Part shown: one piece after another, positions 26,920 to 36,600 of the stretch | How positions within the stretch are numbered: position 1 is the first letter of the stretch | Layout of the letters: every line of letters starts with the position of its first letter | NCBI GenBank assembly: GCA_964007475.1 | Contig: OZ023274.1 | Location: 50,921,678 to 50,985,677 of the forward strand | Direction of reading: 5' to 3' | Length of the DNA: 64,000 nt | Source of the DNA: Hybos culiciformis | Taxonomy: Eukaryota > Arthropoda > Insecta > Diptera > Hybotidae | Program-made: the position numbers and the translations under genes | Notes under the pieces: generated by a model | Database searches by the model: none | What the model was told of the DNA's origin: nothing | Seen by the model: the letters and a program-made list of their open reading frames with translations, nothing else

Positions 26920-27780
26920 CACAGGCGGTTCTAACGGGAGTCGCACACGGCGCGATAGAAAATTGTAGCTTCTATTCTATTCACAATGCCATGAAAACGT
27001 GAATTTTACAAAATGTTTCCTATACTGCAGTCATAGTGGAAAACACAGTATCTACTAAAATCTGAAAAATTTAAGTATTGATGGCATTTGATAGTAAAAA
27101 TCACAAATTTTTGAATACAAAAAATTTGCTAAATTATTTTGGAAAATCGATCCAAAATTTCAAAAAAGTTTTTTGATTGTAAAATGTTTTGTATATTTTG
27201 TTAAAATTATAAAATTTGGTGGCATGTATTTTTAATAATGAAAAAATGCAACATAACTGTACGGAAATACCGTACTATAAAATATACTGAATGAAGAATA
27301 TTAAAAAAAAGAATAATACGACTAATAAACTTTAAACCTATTATTCTCATATTCAGTTTTTATGTAAATACTGTTTTTTTCCCCTATGACTGCGTTCGAC
27401 GTTCATCAAAATATAAAGCGAAAATCTTATAGTCTCAAATCATGTTACCGATTTTGGTGTAATATACCAATTGATAAATGTAGAGGTCAATCCAACAATG
27501 CTGCAAATATCGCGTAAATATTAGGGTCTGCAAGCGCATATAAAAAGCAACATAGTCCAACGCGCTTTACTAACCATGTATGAGCCATTCTTTAAATTTT
27601 GTAATTTAATTATTTTTTGATAATTTAGTTTATAGAAATAATATTTAAATGAAATTGATTTTGTTTGAGGTTTTTCATTAAATTTTAATTAATATTGTTT
27701 TATTTTATTTTAATTTAGAGAGTAGAGGCCCAATTTTTTTTTCAGCGCCAGGGGCCCCGACACCGTTAAAACCGCCTCTG
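26920..27780. mobile_element. Non-autonomous hAT-type element (861 bp), nested
   Basis: The left end CACAGGCGGTTCTAACGGG and the reverse complement of the right end, CAGAGGCGGTTTTAACGGT, form an inverted repeat with the CA...TG and GGCGG features of hAT ends. A perfect 8-bp duplication (CTAAAATC) flanks it. The interior shows no transposase frame. It resembles the 20,986 element in the GGCGG core but not in the rest of the end, so it is a different family. Confidence 0.88.
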
Positions 27781-27788
27781 CTAAAATC
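27781..27788. repeat. Right 8-bp target duplication of nested hAT element
   Basis: CTAAAATC, the partner of 26,912-26,919. Confidence 0.88.
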
Positions 27789-28426
27789 GCCCCGAACCGC
27801 CTAGGACACATTTTTTTATTATTTTTTTTCTTGACGGGGTTCGCGCGAACGAATGGGACGCGGTATGAAAAAATTTAAAATGAATAGTATCTTCTCCATA
27901 ACTTTTCTGCATAATACTCACGTTCCCGGCAGCAACTCAATTAAAAACAATGAATTTTGACCGCGGCAAAATGTGCGGACAAAATTCATTTTCAAAATGA
28001 ATTTTGGCCACGACTCAATTTATAAAAAAAATGAATTTTGACCGCGGGAAAATGTGCGGGCAAAATTCATTTTCAAAATGAATTTTGACCGCGCCTCAAT
28101 TTATAACAAAAATGAAATTTGACCGCGCGGTCAACAGACATTTTGTCCGCGCCTCAATTTATCCGCGCCTCAATTCATAAAAAAAATGTAATTTGACCGC
28201 GCGGTCAACAGACATTTTGTTGCTCGGAAAAATGAATTTTGCCCGCTCATACAAACTTTTTCCGAGTTCATAATTCATGCGGTCATAATTCAGTGCTAAC
28301 TTTTTATCAGCTAATGTTATGGATGAGCTCCAAGAGGACTCATAAAAAAAGCGGAAAATGATTTGCTAAATCCAAAACAACCCGTAAAAAGAAAAATAAA
28401 TATATGGCTATTTCCAATATTTTAAA

Positions 28427-28690
28427 GAGTCAAATCCTTTAATTCTAATATTAAAATGTTCGGCGTTGTTGGTTAAATTTAGTTAATATATAAGTTTAGT
28501 GTTGTTAATTTAGAAAACTTTTTGATTTTATTAAAAAATATAAGATATTTTAAAAATTGTTTTAATACAATATATTTAACTTATTTTCTTAATTCGAATA
28601 AAATTTATCTTAAAATGATAATTCTTAATTATGGTAAATCTTGAATAACATAATGAGTGACTTTTACGCGGCTGCTAACCAGAAGCCAAT
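28427..28690 (+). repeat. Third copy of the transposase 5' region
   Basis: A direct repeat of 24,808-25,016, sharing TTTTAAAGAGTCAAAT, TTCGGCGTTGTTG, TAAGTTTAGTGTTG and TTACGCGGCTGCTAACCAGAA in the same order. This copy is continuous with the transposase remnant, so it is probably the original location. Confidence 0.78.
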
Positions 28691-29582
28691 GAAGATGTAC
28701 AAAAAGGAAGTCCTTAAGATGTCTTGCGTTATTGAAGGAAAAATATGACGTCGTTATAGAAGTGAGAAATGAACATAACCATGCTGCGGATTTGACCAAA
28801 TCCAAGAAAAGATTGGCAGCAAATAAAATGAAAGAAGCAGCTTCTAGCTCAATAAGAGGGAGCACCAGTAAAATTTATCAGAGCATTCTTTCCAAAGAAG
28901 GAAAAAGCCAAGAAGAAATAGATAATTTGGCTCTAATTCTGCCAGAAAAGGAAACTTGTTTGACTCTTATAAGGAGAAATTATAGAATAGTTATAACACA
29001 AAAGGAGCCGCAAGAAATACCCGAAGAAGTGAAAAAGCCGAAAAAAGAGGACAAGTCTTAAGCCCATATATCTTTGAAGGGCGATCAAAGGAGTATAAGT
29101 CAATTTTTTACAAGAACGAAATACAATAATGTATATATTTGGTTTTTGTAAAAAATTGACTTATTTTCCTATGATCGCCCTTCAAAGATATAATATGCGA
29201 TTTTGACCATACAACAATGAAAGGCATATGGAACATGGACGCTACGTTCGTCTACCTTCATCTAGCAAAAAATATATATGGCAAAGTTAAAAAAGAAGGA
29301 CTTCGAATTGTATATATTATATTTATTATACATTATATATTATATTATATATACATACACATATTATATTATATATGTTCTGCCAGTGCGCTCATCATTT
29401 CAAAATTTTGGTCTTTTTTAAATTATTTCATCTAGCAAAAATTTTTTTTTGGCAAAGTTAGAAAAGAAGGACTCCAAATTACGTTTATTAACGATATGGA
29501 ATTTCAGAAAGCAATCCGAATGCTGGTGGCCCTGTCATTTTTGAAACCTGATGACATTTCCGATTTGTTCATGAAAATTTGA
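28653..29582 (+). pseudogene. Degenerate FLYWCH / Mutator-like (Phantom-type) transposase
   Basis: A candidate start at 28,653 gives MSDFYAAANQK, after which the frame is damaged. From about 28,693 a FLYWCH-finger C-terminal half is legible: a TGA where the usual Trp would stand, then CTKRKSLRCLALLKEKYDVV and a closing EHNH, fitting the family's W-x-C...C-x-A...H-x-H pattern. An open stretch runs to 29,061. After a MITE insertion (29,071-29,188), a fragment with WNMDATF (from 29,217) resembles the D-x-T-F start of Mutator-like transposase cores. A 160-bp partial duplication follows (the CTAGCAAAAA...GGCAAAGTTA words at about 29,262 and 29,434). The last part (29,454-29,582) encodes a C-terminal piece including FQKAIRMLVALSFLKPDDIS. 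Premature stops, frameshifts and a large internal deletion make it non-functional. Its position just inside the right arm suggests it was the element's own transposase. Confidence 0.72.
29071..29188. mobile_element. 118-bp palindromic MITE inside the transposase
   Basis: The ends TCTTTGAAGGGCGATCA and TGATCGCCCTTCAAAGA are reverse complements, and the arms continue as a long imperfect palindrome (AAGTCAATTTTTTAC and its complement). The two arms are distinguishable: the left has AAAGGAGTATAAGTC, the right GACTTATTTTCCTATGATC. Another locus of the same family is at 49,037-49,286. Flanks ATATA/TATA suggest insertion at a TA-rich site. It interrupts the transposase remnant, so it arrived after, or helped cause, its death. 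Confidence 0.88.
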
Positions 29583-29790
29583 GAATGCTATCCGGGAAAG
29601 AGTTTAAGAAATATATATATATGTATTTTGAAAATACACATATAAAACAATCGATCTTTTCCCTCCAACGACATGGACAAACCTTTAAAAAAAATTTGTA
29701 ATTCTGCATTTTCAATGATTTACCTACATTTTTAGATTAATTCATCTCGTAAAATATTATAAAGACTACTAACTTTATGGTTTTATGTAT

Positions 29791-30168
29791 GTTACGGTGA
29801 ATGTACGAATTCCGGGGAATATGAGTTTAAAAACCAGTAATTTTAATATTACATTACATTTATCGGCCCGATTGGCCCCATTTTTGTGTTGGGCGTATAG
29901 GGTTTACCGTTATCCAAAATAGGGGGGTGCGGGGTGGCGGACGGGCGAACTGGTGGTCGGTCAGTTGAATTTGCGGCGCGCGCCGTAAAATCCACTGGCC
30001 GACCACCAGTTCGCCCGCCCGCCACCGCGAACCTACCTATTTGGATAAGGAGTAAACCCCCTACGCCCTACATAAAAATGGGGCCAATCGGGCCGGTAAA
30101 TGTACTGTAATATTAACATTTACCAAAAGTAAACTCACATTCCCTGGAATTCGTACATTCACCGTAAC
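29791..30168. mobile_element. 378-bp palindromic MITE in the right arm
   Basis: The ends GTTACGGTGAATGTACGAAT and its complement frame a nearly full-length palindrome with a GC-rich centre (GCGGCGCGCGCCG near 29,972). Paired words include GGCCCGATTGGCCCCA and ACCACCAGTTCGCCCG with their complements. The corresponding site in the left arm (around 24,665-24,680) lacks it and reads straight through, giving an empty-site control. Imperfect 6-bp flanks ATGTAT / ATATAC may be the target duplication. GC content is much higher than the host arm. Confidence 0.9.
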
Positions 30169-30472
30169 ATATACACACATTTACATATTTTTTTTACTAT
30201 AAATATCTTCTTTCTTCTTAAAATATATAAAACTTAAAGTATGTTTGTCTGTCTGCTTATATGTTACCGCTCAATCGATCAAACTTACAACATGTCTTTA
30301 CCTCGGGTCGTGGGTTATTACAATCTATTTTAAAACCTGATTGGAGTCCGATTTCATTCAAGTTTTGTACATAAAAAGAGGAAATGATCAAAAATACAAA
30401 TCTGGTTTGGTTTGGAAACCTGTTCATTTTTAGTTTTCTCCAAATTTATAAAATAACTGGCTTTTAAAATTT

Positions 30473-31816
30473 TCTATAAACCTGATAACAAAAATTCCAC
30501 TTGCAAAAGTAAAACAGTCAGAGTCGTAGCTAGTATATTTATAAATCACAGTGAATAAATACACTGCGAATTGCATGTTCTGGGGTTTATTTCCAACATT
30601 CTAGGATTTTTCTGCAATATTCTAACGAAAACTTACTAAATTTTTTCAAAAAAAAAAGTAAATTTTTTCATAAAAAAGTGAGTTTTGTAAAACGAAAAAA
30701 CTGGTCAAATGTCGGATTGTCAAATGTCAGATTGTCAAATGTCACATTGTCAAATGTCCGTTGTCAAATGTCATATTGTCAAATGTCCGTTGGCATTGCT
30801 TTAATGATTCTATAAACCTGATAACAAAAATTCCACTTGCAAAAGTAAAACAGTCAGAGTCGTAGCTAGTATATTTATAAATCACAGTGAATAAATACAC
30901 TGCGAATTGCATGTTCTGGGGTTTATTTCCAACATTCTAGGATTTTTCTGCAATATTCTAACGAAAACTTACTAAATTTTTTCAAAAAAAAAAGTAAATT
31001 TTTTCATAAAAAAGTGAGTTTTGTAAAACGAAAAAACTGGTCAAATGTCGGATTGTCAAATGTCAGATTGTCAAATGTCACATTGTCAAATGTCCGTTGT
31101 CAAATGTCATATTGTCAAATGTCCGTTGGCATTGCTTTAATGATTCTATAAACCTGATAACAAAAATTCCACTTGCAAAAGTAAAACAGTCAGAGTCGTA
31201 GCTAGTATATTTATAAATCACAGTGAATAAATACACTGCGAATTGCATGTTCTGGGGTTTATTTCCAACATTCTAGGATTTTTCTGCAATATTCTAACGA
31301 AAACTTACTAAATTTTTTCAAAAAAAAAACTAAATTTTTTCATAAAAAAGTGAGTTTTGTAAAACGAAAAAACTGGTCAAATGTCGGATTGTCAAATGTC
31401 AGATTGTCAAATGTCACATTGTCAAATGTCCGTTGTCAAATGTCATATTGTCAAATGTCCGTTGGCATTGCTTTAATGATTCTATAAACCTGATAACAAA
31501 AATTCCACTTGCAAAAGTAAAACAGTCAGAGTCGTAGCTAGTATATTTATAAATCACAGTGAATAAATACACTGCGAATTGCATGTTCTGGGGTTTATTT
31601 CCAACATTCTAGGATTTTTCTGCAATATTCTAACGAAAACTTACTAAATTTTTTCAAAAAAAAAAGTAAATTTTTTCATAAAAAAGTGAGTTTTGTAAAA
31701 CGAAAAAACTGGTCAAATGTCGGATTGTCAAATGTCAGATTGTCAAATGTCACATTGTCAAATGTCCGTTGTCAAATGTCATATTGTCAAATGTCCGTTG
31801 GCAAATGTCCGATTGG
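30473..31816. repeat. 336-bp tandem repeat, four units
   Basis: Units start at 30,473, 30,809, 31,145 and 31,481 (TCTATAAACCTGATAAC at each start). Each unit joins about 240 bp of arm flank to about 90 bp of the minisatellite's inner end and closes with TTGGCATTGCTTTAATGAT; the last runs on into the full array. The units look almost identical; I noticed one G-to-C change in unit three (near 31,329). The left arm has a single equivalent, so this is a right-arm amplification. Confidence 0.95.
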
Positions 31817-32423
31817 CAAATGTCCGTTGGCAAATGTAGGATTGGCAAATGTCCGTTGGCAAATGTAGAATTGGCAAATGTCCGTTGGCAAATGTAGAAT
31901 TGGCAAATGTCCGTTGGCAAATGTCGGATTGTCAAATGTCCGATTTTCATGGGCAAATGTCCTGTGGCAAATGTCCGTTGGCAAATGTCAGATTGTCAAA
32001 TGTAAGATTGTCAAATGTCAGATTGTCAAATGTCATATTGTCAAATGTCAGATTGTCAAATGTCATATTGTCAAATGTAAGATTGTCAAATGTCACATTG
32101 TCAAATGTCAGATTGTCAAATGTCAGATTGTCAAATGTCAGATTGTCAAATGTCAGATTGTCAAATGTCAGATTGTCAAATGTCATATTGTCAAATGTCA
32201 GATTGTCAAATGTCAGATTGTCAAATGTCAGATTGTCAAATGTCAGATTGTCAAATGTCAGATTGTCAAATGTCATATTGTCAAATGTCAGATTGTCAAA
32301 TGTCAGATTGTCAAATGTCAGATTGTCAAATGTCAGATTGTCAAATGTCAGATTGTCAAATGTCAGATTGTCAAATGTCCGTGGGCAAATGTCAGATTGG
32401 CAAATGTCTTTTGGGCAACTGTC
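31711..32423. repeat. 15-bp minisatellite array, right
   Basis: Tandem AGATTGTCAAATGTC units, the reverse complement of the left array. The order of variant units from the inner end is the same as in the left arm: TAAGATTG, CAGATTG, CATATTG, CAGATTG, CATATTG, TAAGATTG, CACATTG, then runs of CAGATTG broken by two CATATTG. The lengths of the CAGATTG runs differ (5, 5, 6 here against about 6, 7, 4 on the left). Confidence 0.96.
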
Positions 32424-32430
32424 TGCCCCC

Positions 32431-32439
32431 CGAAAAATA
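32431..32439. repeat. Right 9-bp target duplication of the foldback transposon
   Basis: CGAAAAATA, the partner of 23,404-23,412. Confidence 0.85.
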
Positions 32440-33492
32440 ATATAGTTTGAAAAGCTGTCTAAGTAGGTACTTGATTTTCCTATTAAATTGACAATAAATA
32501 TAAACACAAAAATATAAAAATATTCTTCTCCACTATCCAATATAATATATTTTCATCTTTAAAAAAATCTCAAAATTGTATTTTATTAAATTTTTGTCTA
32601 AATTTTTTGTTTTCTAAAATGTAACTCCGTCAAAAATTATACTTTTCATAAAAAGCTTTTATCAATGAAAATTCATTGGTTTTATATTTTAGCTGAAAAT
32701 TTAATAAAAGAAAATTAAAAAAATAAAATAAAAATGACAATAACAAAGAAATGTATATATTGAAGAAAATATTGTTCTGAAAATTAATCTGTTAATACAA
32801 AAATGAAATATTTTCACATAAAACATATATAATTGAATTTCAACAACAAAAAAAAGGAAAATTTTTTTTCACCAAAAAGGAAATTAAATGAAAATCCTTG
32901 CTAACAAAATATGACAAAAAATTGAATTATAATTTTTCAATAAAAAAATAAAATGTGTAAAATATATCGTCTCGAGTTAAAACAATATTTCTGATTTCCT
33001 GTAGAAAAATTAAATTAGAAAATAATACGAAAAAAAAATGCAATTATTAATTGTACAATATAACCAGAAACTAATTTTTCAAAATGTACACTTATAGAAT
33101 TTTTGGTTTGACATATATTCAGTTAAAACAAAAGATTCAATTTAAAATTGTTTTAGTGTGGTAATAGAGGTACTTCACGGTAATACGTGCTTTTAAATGT
33201 ATCAGTAAGTAACTGACTGAAAAGCTCTAAACTATAAGTTCTAGATTTTGTAAAAATTTCATTACACTGAGATAAACAAACGTGCTAAAATCATGTAAAA
33301 ATGCATAAAATCATGTATTTTCCGCAACAAAAACCGTCCAATGACGGTTTTACTAAAATCAATGCCTTTTGGGATTAAAATTTTTTAAAGGAGAAAAAAA
33401 AATTTTTTAATTTTAATTTTTTTTTCTATTTTTTTTTTATTTTATTTATTTCTTTATTTATTTTATTTCTAATTTCTTATTATATTTTTCTT
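32440..33492. other. AT-rich non-coding stretch
   Basis: No gene or clear repeat seen. A poly-T/A-rich block at 33,380-33,490 directly adjoins the tRNA-like pair and could be its tail when read on the minus strand. Confidence 0.5.
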
Positions 33493-33561
33493 ATGCCCTC
33501 TTCGGGATTTGAACCTCGGTCTTTAGCATTTCAATCGACCACTCTACCATTAGGCCATAGT
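33493..33561 (-). repeat. tRNA-like (SINE-type) element, copy 1
   Basis: Read on the minus strand it has an A-box-like TGGCCTAATGG, a B-box-like GGTTCAAATCC about 40 bases later, and then GCATAAGAAAAAT followed by a long A/T-rich tail. Stem pairing is poor for a functional tRNA, so I call it a tRNA-derived SINE or tRNA relic with an internal polymerase III promoter. Confidence 0.5.
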
Positions 33562-33618
33562 AATAAAATTATTCATGTACATAAAATAGAAAATATAAAT
33601 AGCGTATACATTTTTCTT

Positions 33619-33687
33619 ATGCCTTCGTCGGGATTCGAACCTCGGTCTTTAGCATTTCATTCCATCACTCTACCATTCAGCCATAGT
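33619..33687 (-). repeat. tRNA-like (SINE-type) element, copy 2
   Basis: Same structure as copy 1, offset by 126 bp: A-box-like TGGCTGAATGG, B box GGTTCGAATCC (exact consensus), GCATAAGAAAAAT after it. The two copies differ at scattered positions, so the duplication is not very recent. The acceptor and T-stem arms do not pair well. Confidence 0.5.
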
Positions 33688-36600
33688 ATTAAAATTATTC
33701 AAATATTTTAATTCAAGAATTTTTGGAATAACATTAATTTTCTTGGTACTAAAAATTATGCCTCTGGGCATTAATTTTACGATTTTAGCGCAGTTTGTAC
33801 TTGATATGATACCGAAAGAACTTAAATATTGTTTTTTTTAATAAAAAAAAATGTATTTGTTGTTGTTTTGTGTATAAAAATACTAGAACTTGATTTAATG
33901 CCAAAAGTCCTAAAGTTTAGTACGCCTTTTTTGGCTCAGTGTAGGTAAATTAATTTAGAAGATTGAATTGAAAGAGAAACGCGATACTTAATTAACTATT
34001 ATTTTTACATTTTAACTAACTTCAATATTGTTCTCATAATATCATCATCATCATACTTTTGACACTCAATAAAGTAATTTTACGCATTTTAACTATATAA
34101 ATATTCTAAAACAAAAATAGTTAATTTATTGCAAATAGAACGCCATTAAAAAGAAAATTTCATTCGTAATGCTAATTTGTAATCGATCATCGAACTTCCT
34201 CCCTCTTTGAATTTTATATATAAAATTTAGAGTACCTATGAATGTATAAAAATTTCATTACGAAAAATATCAAAATATTCCTTTTTTATTATTATTTTTT
34301 TCATTCAAAATAAAATCAAATTTCATGTCGTATTATGAGTATTTTGTTGACTAATTTATCAAGTCCCTATAGTGCTTACATGTATTTAATATTCATAAAA
34401 TGTTAAATTTACCATAAATTTTATGTTAATGTGAAATCACTTTAATATAAAAGCAAAAAAAAAAAAATAAAATAAAAAAAAATTAAACGAAAACCATAAC
34501 AAAAAAGGCCACATATAAATTAAAAATATTCTGGTTGAAATACAAAAAAAAAAATAGAGAATTAAAAGCTTGAATATTAATTCATTATTTGAATATTAGG
34601 ATATTAGGAAGCAAAAAAATTCAGGTTAGATTAAAAAAAAAAAATTATTTTTAATGAAAAAAAAGAGGAATAAAAATAAAAATATTCACATAATAATATA
34701 CGTACAGAAGAAAAATGAGTCATGATCATGCAAAAAATTAATAAGTTCACCTTCCTTAATCTTTTAAGTTTTATATTCTTAAATGTCGTATTTTTTAAAT
34801 TTATTTAGGTAATTTAATTTGATGCAGAAGGAATGTCTACTTCATCATATTCTCAAACTTTTTAGTAATAAGTGATCGCGATGTGAAAAATAAATACATA
34901 GCAATCTTAAAGCCACTTTATTACGAGCATGGACATATTATCATATCCTGAGATAAAAATTATGAAAAAAAAACATTCAACATTCTCAGTAGTAAAATAT
35001 CAATTCTTTTTTTTTTTCCTCAATTTAAATATAAAAGTAACCTTAAGGACAATTTTTTAACTTAAAAATAAAATGATAATAAATAAGAAATTATTTCACC
35101 CAAAAAAAAATTTTTATTTATCCTTTTTGCATAACAAAAGGTATTAAAAGGAACACGAATTAGAATACATGTGTACTAACACTGCCTTAATCATTATAGT
35201 TTTTATACGAAACCAAAACATTAAAATTTAATGTTCTTTTTTCTATTCGAACCCGTTTCTGTAAAAAAAAAATAAAAAGGATTTTAAATTCTCGTATCCT
35301 AATTAACCTAAAACAACCATAAATTAAATTGATATTCATATAAATTAACATAGAAATATTGAATGATACGTGTATTATTAATTCTCATATAATAACTACT
35401 TACACATATCGTTAGTATATAAAATAAATATATAGTATTCATATAATATATTTATAAATTTATATAATAATAATCAGTTTTATCGAGGTTGTCTGCATCG
35501 TTTAAAATTTTATATTTTTATTAAGAATTATATTATTTATTATATGCATTTTTAAAATTTCAAATTTTTAAATATACTAATGGGTGACAAGTGCGCTAGT
35601 CATCATATAAAAAAAATCTATACACATGTTCTTTGTACAATTTTTTCTTAAATAATTTATAAACTTTTAGTTTTAATGTCTTATTGTCTCTATACAAAAT
35701 ACGATAGTATCATACTTACATTAATGCAAGTAATAGACAATATACTTAATATTCTTTCGAAATCAGGGACTATAATAAATTATGTTTATGTTACCCCTTA
35801 AAGTTTTTCTTTCCCGCAAGATTTATCGAATGAAAATGCTTAGGTTTTTAATAGATTCAGCGAGTCAGTTAAGTTTTTATTGAGAATAATTGATTGCAAT
35901 GGACTACAAAATCTTTATTTCATTCAGCCCTTTTTTTATTGAGTAATATCTTTCAATCAAGTGAGTCATAAAGCCATCCACGGAAATTTAGCGAGTACGG
36001 AGCTCTAACTATGGCGGTTTAACATAGTACCATATAATTTTTACACATTCCTTTATCATAGGATTTAAAGAAGGTAAAAATATCATGTATATCCAATTTA
36101 ATTAGATTTTAAACAGCATCATTGGTAAACTTCTGCGACACGGAATAAAAAAGTGTAAAAAGAGATTTTTGGAAAATATACAAAAAATAAAAACAAGTTA
36201 TTTAAAAAGTGACAAAAATATAAAAATGTTGAACAAAAAAATATGAAAATAAAATTTTTGATACAAAAGTTTATAAAAAAAAAAAAAAATTAGACCGTGG
36301 TGCATCTGAGCTTTAAATTTTCTTTATACAACACATTTTTTTCGTACAAAAAACATTCACTATACTGCACTGTTGTGGTATAAAAATAAAAAAAAATGTT
36401 AAATAGGTAAGTTATAATTATAACAGTGTATACAACTTATTTATGTACAACATTGGGGCAGCATTGTAAATACATGTGTACATATATCCTTAATTGCACA
36501 TAAAAAGAAAAATTAGAGCGGAAGCACTAAAAAATAATACAATTAAAAATCACGCGATTTAGGAAAATGAAAAAACTAAAAAAAAAAAAGAAAATATTTA

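Larger units (their letters stand above)
25690..28420. mobile_element. Second foldback-like element nested in the first
   Basis: Outer sequences match as an inverted repeat: the ACGGGTTGTTTTG region at 25,723 pairs with CAAAACAACCCGT at 28,374, and CCGCATGAATTATGACC near 25,785 pairs with its complement near 28,275. Matching continues inward to TATTATGCAGAAA near 25,986 and TTTCTGCATAATA near 27,904. Both arms contain tandem units with AATTTTGACCGCG and AAAATTCATTTTCAAAATG words (about two units left, three to four right), so the arms are themselves repeat-built. The core has been hit by two other elements (26,234-26,670 and 26,920-27,780). I found no transposase. Exact ends and target duplication are unresolved. 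Confidence 0.7.
23413..32430. mobile_element. 9-kb foldback transposon (FB/Phantom-like, Mutator-like)
   Basis: A composite element of 9,018 bp. Its left arm (23,413-24,775) and right arm (about 29,679-32,430) are long inverted repeats. Each arm has a terminal GACAGTTGCCCAAA motif, a 15-bp minisatellite array, then about 0.6 kb of non-repetitive flank. A perfect 9-bp direct repeat lies outside both ends. The right arm is longer by three extra 336-bp units and a 378-bp insertion; subtracting these leaves about 1,366 bp against 1,363 bp on the left. The centre carries a degenerate FLYWCH/Mutator-like transposase on the + strand (28,653-29,582) plus nested elements. Known parallel: Drosophila FB elements have long inverted repeats built of short tandem repeats, and FB-NOF has been grouped with the Phantom branch of Mutator-like transposons. 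I infer that this is the same type of element. It is now immobile on its own because the transposase is broken. Confidence 0.9.
29679..32430. repeat. Right long inverted repeat (arm) of the foldback transposon
   Basis: The reverse-complement counterpart of 23,413-24,775. Order from inside out: unique flank, a 378-bp MITE (29,791-30,168), more flank, four 336-bp units (30,473-31,816), then the minisatellite and the terminal GGGCAACTGTC motif. The outermost bases differ between arms (GATTCCCG left, GGGGGCA right). Confidence 0.9.

Noticed and set aside
33493..33711. 72-codon frame with SSGFEPRSLAF repeats
   Set aside because: The peptide is dictated by the tRNA-like B-box sequence in two copies, not by a protein gene.
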